Under the pieces are notes generated by a model. The model was given only the letters and a program-made list of their open reading frames with translations, was not told the DNA's origin and did no database searches. The translations under genes and the position numbers were made by a program. This document shows, piece after piece, positions 1 through 9,205 of a stretch of DNA of 64,000 nt (the stretch's first letter is position 1; each line of letters starts with the position of its first letter). The DNA is from JAXMBN01 sp046349875 (lineage in GTDB: Bacteria > Planctomycetota > Planctomycetia > Pirellulales > Pirellulaceae): positions 76,935 through 140,934 of the forward strand of contig JAXMBN010000014.1 of NCBI GenBank assembly GCA_046349875.1, written 5' to 3'.

Positions 1-192
1 ACGGTGGCCGTCCCACTGCTCACGGTCATCGGTCTGATGCAAATGTTCGATGGTCTCTATGCTCAAGCTCCTTTCTTCCGCGTGGCCAATCACTCCCAGA
101 TTTTGCTCATGGGCATCGCGGAATCGATGCTTCTATCCATTTCGATCTTCGCCGATTGGGCAAATGCTCGCCGTCAAAGCTACGAGTCCTAG
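1..192 (+). CDS. C-terminal end of a membrane protein (partial at window edge)
   Basis: Frame 1 is open from the first base to a TAG stop at 190-192, giving 63 visible residues. It has no convincing start or Shine-Dalgarno site inside the window, so it is read as the tail of a gene that begins upstream. The visible part is hydrophobic: a stretch around VPLLTVIGLMQMF and a second around ILLMGIAESMLLSISIF could each span the membrane. It ends in a short polar tail, ADWANARRQSYES. The family cannot be named from this fragment. It is transcribed in the same direction as the histidine kinase that follows after about 157 bp. Confidence 0.5.
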   Translation, partial: TVAVPLLTVIGLMQMFDGLYAQAPFFRVANHSQILLMGIAESMLLSISIFADWANARRQSYES

Positions 193-349
193 CTAGGCTT
201 CATGAAGATTTGAAGAAGACCGCAACCTGGCAACGCGGGGCGAGGAATGGTATTCGCTATCCGAGTTGGGGTTGTTTTCTTGGTTGGCTCCAGTTGAAAT
301 AGAGGGATCTTCGAATCGACGGTGCCCGTTTCAACAAGTCTGAGTTTGC

Positions 350-2107
350 ATGCAAGTGTGGCCCTCTGCCAAAACTTGGTTACGAATCGGTGTCATGGGC
401 TGGACGCTGCTCTGCTTGACCGTCGCTTGGCATCGCAATCGGGCCAATCAACTCGATTGGATGCGAGAGCAGGAAAACGCTCTGTTCCATTCCTCCTTGG
501 CTTTGCTGAGTCAGCTGGAGGCGACCAAGACCGATGCCTCCATCGCAGCCCATTTTCCACCCAAGGAGTCCGAGCTATTCGAATTGGAACGGAAATTTCA
601 TGTGGCCTTGCGAACGATCGATACTCAAACCGCTCCGACTGCGTTTCTGAGTACTGAAGATCGAGTGGTAGCACCGATCGATTGCATCGAGTGGCAATCG
701 CGGCCGCTGGGATCGTGGGAGCTCTCGATGATCGCCAAACAACGGGCTCCTGAGGTCGCTTGGTACCGTCTCCATCGAACCTTGGCACCACCATCGTGGT
801 CGGTTTACGCTGACGCCTTTTGGGTTTGGTGTGGCGGGTTACTGCTATGTGGCACATTCTTCTTTTGGCAAACCCAAGCCGTCAAACGCTGGGAGTCCGC
901 CATCCATCGGTGGTCCAAGACCATCCAACAAGTGGCCAAGCCCATGGTTCACATTCCTCACTTCGAAGGAACGGCCGCCTTGCCGTTAGCGAATTGGACC
1001 GAGTTCCATGATGCGCTGGATCGGATTCAATCGGAATTGGAAGGGGCCATGGGTTCGAGCGAGCAATCCAATCGCATCCTCGATGGGATGACCGAAGGGG
1101 TTATCGCGCTCGATCAAGAACTCAAAGTTCTCTATTGCAATCCCGCTGCGATATCCTTGCTGGATGTCGCGACCAAACAACCACAGGGACGATTGCTTAT
1201 TGAACTTGTACGGCAACCGCGAGTTAGCCAACTTGTTCAAGATACATCGTTGCTGGATGACTCGCAGATGTATGGCATTCAAGAGTGCGAAGTAGAAGTT
1301 GGTAGCCTTCACAAGCGCTATCTGCGCATGCGAGCCATCAAGATCGCGAAATCACCTGGACGCATCGTGATGATTCTTACAGTGAGCGATGAGACCAAAT
1401 TGAAGAAGCTCGAGAACCTTCGCCGCGAGTTCACGGCCAACGTATCCCATGAACTCAAGACTCCGTTGGCCGCGATCAAAGCCTATTCGGAAACATTGTT
1501 GATGGGTGCTCTTGAAGATGAAGGCAGCAACCGACGCTTCGTGGAACGCATCAGCGAACAATCGGATCGCCTGCAAGCATTGATTCAAGATCTCCTTCAA
1601 CTGGCAAGCCTACAAGATTCCCCAAAGCTCGAACTGGCCAACGTTCAACTCGCCAAAGTGGTTCGGCAGTCCATCGATTGCTACTCGGCCATCGCGGAAT
1701 CCAAGCAGATTCGTCTGGAGGTCGAGAATTTTTCTGAGTCGGTCGCTGTGGCTACCGATCGCGAAGCCGTTTCCACCATTCTCAATAACTTGATCGGCAA
1801 TGCCATTCGCTATACCGGGCAAGGAGGCTGGGTAAAGGTCGTCGGTTCCTTCACTAGCGGCACCATCCACTTTCGAGTTGCTGATAATGGGATTGGAATT
1901 GCGAAAGAAGAGCAAGATCGCATCTTCGAGCGTTTCTATCGCGTCGATAAGTCTCGCAACTCCGACATCCCAGGAACCGGACTCGGTTTGGCCATCGTCA
2001 AACATCTCGTCCAAGCTCTGGGAGGTGAAATCGAAGTCCGCAGCGAACTTGGAAAGGGGAGCGAGTTCGTTGTCTCGTTCCGCGCAGCTGCCACGCGAGA
2101 TCTCTGA
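350..2107 (+). CDS. Membrane-bound PAS sensor histidine kinase (PhoR-like)
   Basis: A 585-residue transmembrane sensor kinase that should autophosphorylate on His and pass phosphate to a response regulator. A first membrane segment lies at about residues 11-27 and a second at about 150-172, enclosing an extracytoplasmic sensor of about 120 residues. A PAS-like segment follows at about 240-330 (RILDGMTEGVIALDQ). The HisKA domain has the phospho-acceptor His367 in VSHELKTPLAAIKAYSE. The HATPase domain shows the N box (NNLIGNAIRYT), G1 box (DNGIGI), F box (FERFYRVD) and G2 box (GTGLGLAIVKH). The order and length match PhoR/WalK-type kinases. No response regulator is next to it here; one may lie upstream of the window. 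The ligand is unknown. Confidence 0.93.
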   Translation: MQVWPSAKTWLRIGVMGWTLLCLTVAWHRNRANQLDWMREQENALFHSSLALLSQLEATKTDASIAAHFPPKESELFELERKFHVALRTIDTQTAPTAFLSTEDRVVAPIDCIEWQSRPLGSWELSMIAKQRAPEVAWYRLHRTLAPPSWSVYADAFWVWCGGLLLCGTFFFWQTQAVKRWESAIHRWSKTIQQVAKPMVHIPHFEGTAALPLANWTEFHDALDRIQSELEGAMGSSEQSNRILDGMTEGVIALDQELKVLYCNPAAISLLDVATKQPQGRLLIELVRQPRVSQLVQDTSLLDDSQMYGIQECEVEVGSLHKRYLRMRAIKIAKSPGRIVMILTVSDETKLKKLENLRREFTANVSHELKTPLAAIKAYSETLLMGALEDEGSNRRFVERISEQSDRLQALIQDLLQLASLQDSPKLELANVQLAKVVRQSIDCYSAIAESKQIRLEVENFSESVAVATDREAVSTILNNLIGNAIRYTGQGGWVKVVGSFTSGTIHFRVADNGIGIAKEEQDRIFERFYRVDKSRNSDIPGTGLGLAIVKHLVQALGGEIEVRSELGKGSEFVVSFRAAATRDL

Positions 2108-2280
2108 TTGGTCGATTGCTAGCATTGCAATCGCTGTTGATGAGCTCGACCTTGGCCCCCACAGGGCTGGGGCTTTGAACGATTCTCATGGGGTAGTCGT
2201 CAGGTCGCTCTGGACTCGACCTGACAAGCTGGGTACCTTTTCCAAGGTTGAGAATGGAGTGAATTTGTGGAGGGAACCTC

Positions 2281-3030
2281 ATGTCTTGGTTGCAACGCTG
2301 TCGGATGATGTTGGCTTTATTGGTTTGCTGGTGCAGCTTCGCTTTGCAAGGCTTAAGCCAAACAGCCTTCCGCATCGATACCGATATCTTTGAAGACATG
2401 ACCAAGCCGCCGGTGATGCGGTCCAAAACGATCTTCTCTGAAGGAGTCTGCTACGACTTCGACAATACCGATATCAAGTTGATCACGGTGATCGATCTAG
2501 GGCGACAACGTATCTTCTTGTTGAATCCAACCAAGGAGCAGAAAGCGGAGATTCGCATGGCCGATTTGGAAGTGCGGCTCGCGGATGCAACGAAGGAATT
2601 GAGTGAGGAACAAAAGGCAACGTTGGTGAACTCGCATGGGATCGAGCGCGATGAATCCTCGGGCGATTTGATCATTCGCAATAAACAGCTCGAATACCGT
2701 TGCTCGATGCAGAAAGCCAAGAATGCCGACGTCGCAAGTACTTATTGTCAATTTGCCGACTGGTCCGCTCGACTCAACGCCCTCTATCCACCCCACTGGC
2801 CACCCTACCTGCGAATTGAATTGAATGCGGCCGTTGCAGCAGACAATTCCATTCCGAAAGAACTTCAAAAGATCATTCGCAATGGCAATAAAGAACGACG
2901 TTTAACAGCGAAGATTCTGCCTAACTGGAGACTCAGTAGCGAAGACCAAACGTTGATTGTTCGAACGGGAGCCATGTTGGTCCAATATCAAAGCATTGGC
3001 GTCGATCAATTCATCAAGGAAATGCGCTAA
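2281..3030 (+). CDS. Hypothetical exported protein
   Basis: A 249-residue protein whose start is supported by GGAGGG about six bases before the ATG. The N-terminus is a classic signal peptide: Arg-containing n-region, hydrophobic core MMLALLVCWCSFALQGL, and probable cleavage after LSQ. The mature part has no recognisable motif. It is rich in charged residues and contains a helical stretch near residues 85-105, so a soluble periplasmic protein is likely. A phrase such as YDFDNTDIKLITVIDLGRQR suggests beta structure. No function is assigned. Its TAA stop overlaps the stop of the convergent glycosylase gene on the other strand. Confidence 0.75.
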   Translation: MSWLQRCRMMLALLVCWCSFALQGLSQTAFRIDTDIFEDMTKPPVMRSKTIFSEGVCYDFDNTDIKLITVIDLGRQRIFLLNPTKEQKAEIRMADLEVRLADATKELSEEQKATLVNSHGIERDESSGDLIIRNKQLEYRCSMQKAKNADVASTYCQFADWSARLNALYPPHWPPYLRIELNAAVAADNSIPKELQKIIRNGNKERRLTAKILPNWRLSSEDQTLIVRTGAMLVQYQSIGVDQFIKEMR

Positions 3031-3705
3031 GGGCGCTTCGTCCTTGGCGATATCGATTCCGAAATCGAATGGCGATTGGGAATCCCATGGTCTCGAGCAA
3101 GACCACTCACATAGCGATTCCCTCGAACAAAAAACCTTAGGGGAAGTTGCTGCGCCGAACTAATTCCGATTCTCGAAGAATGAGCCATCTCGAAAGAGAT
3201 ACCCTGAGGTAGTGCCTCTTCGATCCATACTTCGCTGTTCGTGATAAGATTCAATCCATCGTGGCTACGATCGATGCGCATCGCCATGCACGATCGCGAC
3301 GGACCCCGCATCCAATCCCGCTCCACGACGTCAGGACGATCCAGCGCGATCTCCTCTCGCCCTTCGCAAGGCTCGAGTGCGCGGATGAGCACCGCAGCTC
3401 CCATTCCTTCGGCTTCCGTGACCACATTCATGCAATACTTGGCGTGGATTGGGTAGACGTAAAGCCTCCCTGGCGAGGCGAACATCGAACGATTCTTCTT
3501 GGAGAGTCCTCGAAAACGAATGGCTCGCCGGAATCGTTTTCGTGCAAGTAGGCTTCGGTCTCTACGATCCATCCAGAGCGACGTTTGCCATCGACCATCC
3601 GAACGAAGAGTTTGCCCCAACAACTGTTGCGCCCATCTCAATGGTGGAACCTTGATCGAACGCGATCCACCGTATCCCTTCCAAAGCCGTTCCCCTTAAG
3701 GGCAT
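3027..3705 (-). pseudogene. DNA-3-methyladenine glycosylase (AAG/MPG family), reading frame broken
   Basis: The family removes alkylated purines from DNA in base-excision repair. The intact C-terminal two thirds carry family signatures: MFASPGRLYVYPIHAKYCMN, GAAVLIRALEP, GPSRSCMAMRIDRS and a final RFFVRGNRYVSG. The N-terminal third can only be read by changing frame. Removing one A near 3606, one near 3532, one from the A-run at 3513-3516 and one C near 3650 (all on the + strand) restores TIEMAQQLLGQTLVRMVDGK, then IVETEAYLHENDPASHSFRG, which joins cleanly to the intact part. The restored segment holds the catalytic Glu of the family (the VETEAY motif). The uncorrected 204-residue frame (3027-3641) lacks it. 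Four extra bases within about 150 bp, with otherwise good conservation, suggest sequence error; real inactivation is possible. The N-terminal limit is approximate. Confidence 0.75.
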
Positions 3706-3930
3706 GAACCGGCCGCTTGTGGCGAAGCGGATCCATGCTGGCAGGATCAGCAGACCTCGCGCGATCCCACAAAGACTCATCGAGAAATAGGATACTCGAT
3801 TGGGGCAATGCAAGGAGCTTGCTCGCCGCCAAAGTGCCGCTCGCTCCTGAGAAGAAAGTCCGTGGAAATCGGCTAGCTGTTTGAAGAGCTTTTTCTCCGG
3901 GTGGGAAAAGGTCGTCTAACCAAACGAGCA

Positions 3931-4158
3931 TCAGTTGGCAAAGCTCCACGAAAGGAGTCCAAAGACGACCGTACCAACGCAGAAGACCGCCGTTGAAATC
4001 CAAAAGGCACTATCTTCATCAAGTTGTGTCAGCATGCGAATTTCGAGATTCGCCTGCGCGATCATGATTGCAAGATCGCCAATCAGCAGTATGAGAAGTC
4101 CAAGGCCCTTGATGCGCGACCAATTCTGGCCTTCGAAGAACGCGGATCGACTGTTCAT
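3931..4158 (-). CDS. Small two-TM membrane protein
   Basis: A 75-residue protein with two clear hydrophobic segments, GLGLLILLIGDLAIMIAQA and FWISTAVFCVGTVVFGLLSW, joined by a short acidic loop. Its ATG overlaps the TGA stop of the HEAT-like gene upstream by four bases (ATGA), so the two are almost certainly co-transcribed and translationally coupled. No family is recognised. The 225 bases between this gene and the glycosylase (about 3706-3930) hold no gene I can support. A longer overlapping frame at 3638-4003 has no recognisable features. Confidence 0.6.
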   Translation of the reverse strand: MNSRSAFFEGQNWSRIKGLGLLILLIGDLAIMIAQANLEIRMLTQLDEDSAFWISTAVFCVGTVVFGLLSWSFAN

Positions 4159-5765
4159 TCGAATTCTCCTACATGGACCTGCATGAAGCGTTGCTCTAAC
4201 GACGTTTCGGCCGCATCGCGAACCGAAGAGTCATTATCGTGGAGCAATTCGTGCAGGATGTTTTCGACTTCGAGCTGCCTGCAATGCGGGAGAAGGGAAA
4301 TCGCTCGCAAACGCACTGGCTGCTGCTCATCATAGATCGCTTCGACGACCGCATCCCAGTGCGCATCGGTCGCGATGCCGATATGCATTGCCGCGATCAA
4401 TCCCGTTTCCCGTTTCTTGGGTGACAGCGAAGTGAGATACTCTTGGAGTTGCGTCGGCCAATCGTCGTCCACTGTCTTTACAACATTGGCGATAGATCGC
4501 AAACGAAGTTCATCCCAACGATCTAAGTTATGGATGAAGGCTTGGAAGTGGAACTCGGAGAAGAGCTGCTTGATGGCTTTTTGAACGGGCTTGGGCTGAT
4601 GGGGAATCTCTTCTAAAAGCTGAACGTAGCAGTGCGTGACTTGATCCGTATCGCACTGACGTATCGATAAGAAGTCCCGAACACCTTTTTCGAAGGAAAT
4701 GGGTGGCAACGAAGACAACAAGATGCAAGCAGTCGCTTCATCGTCAGCCGTTTTAAGGCCGAGAAACTGAAGGACCGCTTGAAGAATCTGGTGCAGCGGA
4801 GCACCTGCAGCTGCATACGCCGTCCAAACACCGCGACGTACCGCGCTCGTCCATTCTGTGTCATTCGCTTGCACGCTTTGAAAACAAGGAAGCTCCCTCA
4901 TCCCCACCAAATTCATCCGTGCATTGGTGCATAGCCCTTTCGCTGCCCAGTTGCCGAATGCCTCGGTAAACACCTTATCTTTTCGTTCATAGAACAAATC
5001 CAACAATGTCCGTGGGACTTGTCGCTGATGGAGCGATTCAATGAGGAGTTGAATTGCTTCTTTCCGACTGGATTGACGCAGAGTTTTGAGAAAATGCTCA
5101 AAGGGTCGGCTGGTGGTCGTCCTCAGCAGCACACCGACGGCCGAGTCATCCCAACGCATTGTTGCCAGCAACGCATCTACCAGCAAACTGCATCCGTGTT
5201 GATCGAATCGCTGCAAGCTTTGATAAAGATGCTCGACTAACTCGGTTCTTGCTCGAGATTGGGACCGCGATGATTGATTGAGAGCAAGTCCCCAGTTGTA
5301 TATACGATCCTGAGCGTAGACGGCGAGAGGATCGCCCTTGTTCTCAGCAATCGCGATGACCGATCGAACGCCTTCCATCACTTCGAGATGACATATGGCT
5401 TCGATGGCCGCTTTGCGTTCAGAATCCGATCCGTCGAGCAAACCAAGAACCAACTTCGAGAGCTGTCGCGCTCTCGTAGCAACCATTGCTCGCTCTTTCT
5501 CATTGTAGAGATGATAATTCTTGGCGATCGCATCCATCGATGCGGCATCTCCGCGAGCCACGAGCGCCGCGAGAATGCGAGAACGAACGGGTTCAGGTAC
5601 GTTTGGAATCGCAGACCCCAACACTGGAACCGCCAAAGGATTGCGAGTGTTTTGGAGTAGGAAGATCGTTTTCTGAATGGAGTCGTAGTTCACGTTGACA
5701 AGCCCTATAAAGGACACTCGGGCTTTCCGTCGAGTTTTCGGCACCTGATAGCGCCAGAAAATCAC
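4155..5765 (-). CDS. HEAT-like helical repeat protein
   Basis: A 536-residue, mostly alpha-helical protein with no signal peptide. Repeated amphipathic helix pairs are seen, for example LAVPVLGSAIPNVPEPVRSR, AIEAICHLEVMEGVRSVIAI, and near the end VRLRAISLLPHCRQLEVENI followed by SSVRDAAETSLEQRF. The latter pair has the proline/arginine spacing typical of HEAT or PBS-lyase-type repeats. Such proteins are binding scaffolds, and no catalytic motif is seen. The listed start follows no obvious Shine-Dalgarno site, and later GTG codons near residue 23 are possible. It overlaps by four bases the small membrane protein downstream, which could anchor it. Confidence 0.7.
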   Translation of the reverse strand: MIFWRYQVPKTRRKARVSFIGLVNVNYDSIQKTIFLLQNTRNPLAVPVLGSAIPNVPEPVRSRILAALVARGDAASMDAIAKNYHLYNEKERAMVATRARQLSKLVLGLLDGSDSERKAAIEAICHLEVMEGVRSVIAIAENKGDPLAVYAQDRIYNWGLALNQSSRSQSRARTELVEHLYQSLQRFDQHGCSLLVDALLATMRWDDSAVGVLLRTTTSRPFEHFLKTLRQSSRKEAIQLLIESLHQRQVPRTLLDLFYERKDKVFTEAFGNWAAKGLCTNARMNLVGMRELPCFQSVQANDTEWTSAVRRGVWTAYAAAGAPLHQILQAVLQFLGLKTADDEATACILLSSLPPISFEKGVRDFLSIRQCDTDQVTHCYVQLLEEIPHQPKPVQKAIKQLFSEFHFQAFIHNLDRWDELRLRSIANVVKTVDDDWPTQLQEYLTSLSPKKRETGLIAAMHIGIATDAHWDAVVEAIYDEQQPVRLRAISLLPHCRQLEVENILHELLHDNDSSVRDAAETSLEQRFMQVHVGEFE

Positions 5766-5972
5766 CCGACTGAAAAGTGGGCTCGTACCCGGTTCGCTAT
5801 CCTATTCCTCCCTTAGCATTTGGCTGCAGGCCAACCAATCCACCTTGGATCCTCTCTTTTTGGTCAAACGCATTCCGTACAATGGGTAGAATGATCATAA
5901 TTGGAACCGTGACGGCCAATTTCTCAATGAAACCGCCGCATTCCAATGGAAATCCTTAAATTGGGTGGCTCC

Positions 5973-6230
5973 ATGTCGCAAACCGCATCACAGATACTTC
6001 AAAACGAATTTCATTCGGCTCGCGCTAAGATCATCGAGTTGGCCGCGATTTTCGATCGCTTGGACCGCGCTGGCGGAGGCCTACAAGGGAATCCGCAATT
6101 TGAGAAACTCTTGGCGGGCGTTGAACTATTGATGCAGAGTCAACCTGGTCGAGCCGAGCAGATTCAATTGTTGATGAGCCGCCCCTATGAACCCGAATGG
6201 CGCGAGTGGCTCAAGGAAACATCTCGGTGA
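5973..6230 (+). CDS. Small conserved hypothetical protein
   Basis: An 85-residue soluble helical protein starting MSQTASQILQNEF. An in-frame ATG at 5946 would add nine residues but has no ribosome site, whereas GGGTGG precedes the chosen ATG at short distance. The sequence includes a helix-rich core (ARAKIIELAAIFDRLDRA), a Gly-rich turn, and a C-terminal region ending EPEWREWLKETS. No catalytic motif is visible. It lies about 55 bp upstream of the TatD-like hydrolase in the same direction, which suggests a two-gene operon and perhaps a partner role; that is inference. Confidence 0.65.
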   Translation: MSQTASQILQNEFHSARAKIIELAAIFDRLDRAGGGLQGNPQFEKLLAGVELLMQSQPGRAEQIQLLMSRPYEPEWREWLKETSR

Positions 6231-6285
6231 TCGCCTCGGCAAACCAACCCACCTAAACCATTCCCTACTGACATAGAAGCCGAAC

Positions 6286-7104
6286 ATGGACTATATCGAT
6301 CCCCATATTCATATGGTTTCGCGCACGACCGACGATTACGAAACCCTTGCCAAGATGGGCTGTGTAGCCATGAGCGAACCAGCGTTCTGGGCTGGCTTCG
6401 ATCGCGGCAGCGTTGAGAGTTTTCGCGACTATTTCCGGCAGCTAACCGAGTTCGAACCCAAGCGGGCAGCGCAGTATGGGATTCAGCATTTTACTTGGCT
6501 ATGCATCAACGCTAAAGAAGCCGAAAACGTTTCACTTTCACGCGAAGTGATCGCGATGATCCCCGAGTTCCTGCATAAACCCAACGTGCTTGGAATCGGC
6601 GAAATTGGACTCAACAAGAATACGCGCAACGAATCGATCATCTTTCTCGAACATGTCGACCTAGCGGTACGCCATGAACAACAGATTCTCATCCATACAC
6701 CCCACTTGGAAGATAAGTACCAAGGAACGCGGATGATCTTGGATATGTTGACCGGAGATTCTCGCGTGAATCCATCGCGAGTATTGGTCGATCACGTGGA
6801 AGAACATACGATTCGTCATGTATTGGAGCGAGGATTCTGGGCCGGAATGACGCTCTATCCTGTCACGAAATGCACGCCTCAGCGAGCCTGCGACATGATC
6901 GAAATGTATGGACCAGAACGGCTCATGGCGAACTCAGCAGGCGATTGGGGACCAAGCAAGCCTACCGCGATTCCAGATTTGATCCTGGAAATGCGTCGGC
7001 GAGGTCATTCCAATGCGCTCATCAAAAAGGTTGTGTACGACAACCCTATGGAGTTCTTTTCGCAAAGCAAATCCTTTCAAGCTCACTACCATAGCCGGCA
7101 CTGA
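6286..7104 (+). CDS. TatD-like metal-dependent hydrolase
   Basis: A 272-residue amidohydrolase-superfamily protein. The N-terminal DPHIHM matches the HxH metal-binding motif. GIGEIGLNK supplies the conserved Glu, LIHTPH the later His, VLVDHVEEHT another His pair, and NSAGDWG the terminal Asp. The protein has the TIM-barrel length of TatD nucleases. Its sequence style is closest to the EboB-like branch of TatD hydrolases found in cyanobacteria and planctomycetes, but no other ebo genes are nearby, so the substrate is open. It follows the small protein at 5973-6230, probably in one transcript. Confidence 0.85.
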   Translation: MDYIDPHIHMVSRTTDDYETLAKMGCVAMSEPAFWAGFDRGSVESFRDYFRQLTEFEPKRAAQYGIQHFTWLCINAKEAENVSLSREVIAMIPEFLHKPNVLGIGEIGLNKNTRNESIIFLEHVDLAVRHEQQILIHTPHLEDKYQGTRMILDMLTGDSRVNPSRVLVDHVEEHTIRHVLERGFWAGMTLYPVTKCTPQRACDMIEMYGPERLMANSAGDWGPSKPTAIPDLILEMRRRGHSNALIKKVVYDNPMEFFSQSKSFQAHYHSRH

Positions 7105-7307
7105 TAGCAGAGGCCGGTTTCGCCGCCAATGGTTCCTCCTGGGCAGCCTGTAGCGATTATCGGGCCAAGCCACTCTTTCTGCAGTGTTGAAATAGTCCGC
7201 CAGGGAAAGCTAGACCGTCATTTGAGGGCTACGGTTGAACGAACTGGGGCATGGTCTGTCCATGCTCGATCGTCCTTCCGTTCCTTGAAGCAACCTCGAG
7301 TCCATCT

Positions 7308-9176
7308 ATGTGCGGTATTGTCGGTTATGTCGGAAAAAATGAGGCTTGCCCCTTCCTCATCACAGGCCTCCGACGACTGGAGTACCGTGGCTATGACAGC
7401 GCAGGCATCGCCACGCTGACCGAGGGAGGATTTCAGCTCCATCGCGCCGTCGGTCGTATCGATCGCTTGGAAGAGGCCATTGATCGCAAGCCGATGAGCG
7501 GAACCACGGGTATTGGGCACACACGATGGGCCACGCACGGGCCAGCCACGACGGAAAACGCGCACCCTCACATGGGAGGTCGCAATCAAGTCGCCGTCGT
7601 TCACAACGGAGTGATTGAAAACTACGAATCACTCAAGCAAACGCTTCAAGAAAAAGGATATGTCTTTTCATCGGCAACCGACTCGGAAGTCGTCGCCCAT
7701 CTCATCGCGGACTCACTGAAACAAAAAGTCAAAGAAGAATCTCCCGAATCCAAATCAGCCTTCACTAAATACATTGAAGCGGTGCGTGATGTTCTACCGC
7801 TTTTGCGTGGAACCTATGGTCTTGTCGTCCTTTTCCGCGATGAGCCAGGACTCATGATCGCAGCTCGCTGCGGCAGTCCTTTGGTTCTGGGTGTTGGAAA
7901 GGGAGAACAGTTCATCGCCAGCGATACGTCTCCACTCGTCGGTTATACCGATCGTATCATCTACCTTGCGGATCACCAAATCGCTGTCATCACGAAGGAT
8001 GCCATCCAAGTACTCCATCGAGAGTCGGGCCGAATTCGTCCCGAAGTTCGTCAGCTGGATCAAACGACCGCCGATGTCAGCGCCGATGGTTACGCCCACT
8101 ACATGCTCAAGGAAATCCATGAGCAACCGAACTCGATGCGAAACGCGATGCGAGGCCGACTCGATCGTGAGAACGCAACTGCGAAGTTTGGTGGTTTGAA
8201 CTTGACGCCGCAACAGCTTCGCAATATCGATCGCATCATCCTTACGGGATGCGGAACGAGTTGGCATGCGGCTCTCGTCGGCGAGTACCTCATCGAAGAG
8301 TTTGCTCGTATCCCCGTGGAAGTGGAGTATGCGAGCGAACTTCGCTATCGCAATCCGCCTGTCGATCGCAACACGTTGATCTTTGGAATCACGCAAAGCG
8401 GTGAGACGGCAGATACGCTGGCTGCGCTGCGAGAGATGAAGCGAAAAGGCCATCATACTCTGGCCATTTGCAATGTCATCGGAAGCAGTATCGCTCAAGA
8501 AGCCGATGGTGGGATCTACCTGCATGCAGGCCCTGAAGTAGGCGTCGCATCCACCAAAGCGTTTACCTCTCAATTGACCGTACTCGCGATGTTGGGACTC
8601 TATTTTGGTCGATTGCGTCATCTCAGCTATGAAGCTGGATTGCGGATCATCGATCAATTGGAGTGCCTACCGAGCATCGTTCAGAGTTCGCTCGAATGCG
8701 ATCAACAAATTCGACGTGTAGCCGAAAAGTATCGGGAAGCTTCCAACTTCCTCTACTTAGGACGACACTACAACTTTCCAACCGCCTTGGAAGGTGCCCT
8801 CAAGCTCAAAGAAATCAGCTACATCCATGCCGAAGGGTATCCTGCTGCTGAAATGAAGCACGGACCAATCGCACTAGTGGATGCTCACACGCCTTCGGTA
8901 TTCATCATCTCGAAGAGCGCCGTGTATGACAAAGTGATGAGCAACCTTCAAGAAGTGAAGGCTCGCGGTGGCCCAGTGATTGCGATCACCGATACCACCG
9001 ACGAACAATTGCGCAAACTCGCGGATGATATCATCGAGATCCCAAGTGTTGAAGATTTCCTTCAACCCATCGTGGCCTCAGTTCCTCTGCAGCTTTTGGC
9101 CTATCACATTGCGATACTCCGTGGATGTGATGTGGATAAGCCTCGCAATCTGGCCAAGAGCGTTACTGTCGAATAG
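7308..9176 (+). CDS. glmS: Glutamine-fructose-6-phosphate aminotransferase (isomerizing)
   Basis: Makes glucosamine-6-phosphate from fructose-6-phosphate and glutamine, the first step toward UDP-GlcNAc. The start was set at the ATG giving MCGIVGYVG, because Cys2 becomes the N-terminal nucleophile after Met removal; the frame is open 19 codons further upstream. The glutaminase domain shows RRLEYRGYDSAG, GHTRWATHG and HNGVIENY. Two SIS sugar-isomerase domains follow, with GCGTSWHA, TQSGETADT and the C-terminal PRNLAKSVTVE. The 622-residue length is normal for the family. No glmS ribozyme was recognised in the 200 bases upstream. Confidence 0.97.
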   Translation: MCGIVGYVGKNEACPFLITGLRRLEYRGYDSAGIATLTEGGFQLHRAVGRIDRLEEAIDRKPMSGTTGIGHTRWATHGPATTENAHPHMGGRNQVAVVHNGVIENYESLKQTLQEKGYVFSSATDSEVVAHLIADSLKQKVKEESPESKSAFTKYIEAVRDVLPLLRGTYGLVVLFRDEPGLMIAARCGSPLVLGVGKGEQFIASDTSPLVGYTDRIIYLADHQIAVITKDAIQVLHRESGRIRPEVRQLDQTTADVSADGYAHYMLKEIHEQPNSMRNAMRGRLDRENATAKFGGLNLTPQQLRNIDRIILTGCGTSWHAALVGEYLIEEFARIPVEVEYASELRYRNPPVDRNTLIFGITQSGETADTLAALREMKRKGHHTLAICNVIGSSIAQEADGGIYLHAGPEVGVASTKAFTSQLTVLAMLGLYFGRLRHLSYEAGLRIIDQLECLPSIVQSSLECDQQIRRVAEKYREASNFLYLGRHYNFPTALEGALKLKEISYIHAEGYPAAEMKHGPIALVDAHTPSVFIISKSAVYDKVMSNLQEVKARGGPVIAITDTTDEQLRKLADDIIEIPSVEDFLQPIVASVPLQLLAYHIAILRGCDVDKPRNLAKSVTVE

Positions 9177-9205
9177 TCCAACTTTCTTAGCTTTGGAAAC
9201 TCACT

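Noticed and set aside
3638..4003. Minus-strand 121-residue frame between the small membrane protein and the glycosylase
   Set aside because: It overlaps both neighbours, has no ribosome site and shows no recognisable feature; it is likely non-coding.
7105..7307. glmS ribozyme
   Set aside because: The ribozyme is typical of Firmicutes, and its conserved core was not recognised in the 200 bases upstream of glmS.
8099..8657. Long minus-strand open frames opposite glmS
   Set aside because: They are antisense to a clearly conserved enzyme and reflect its codon bias.
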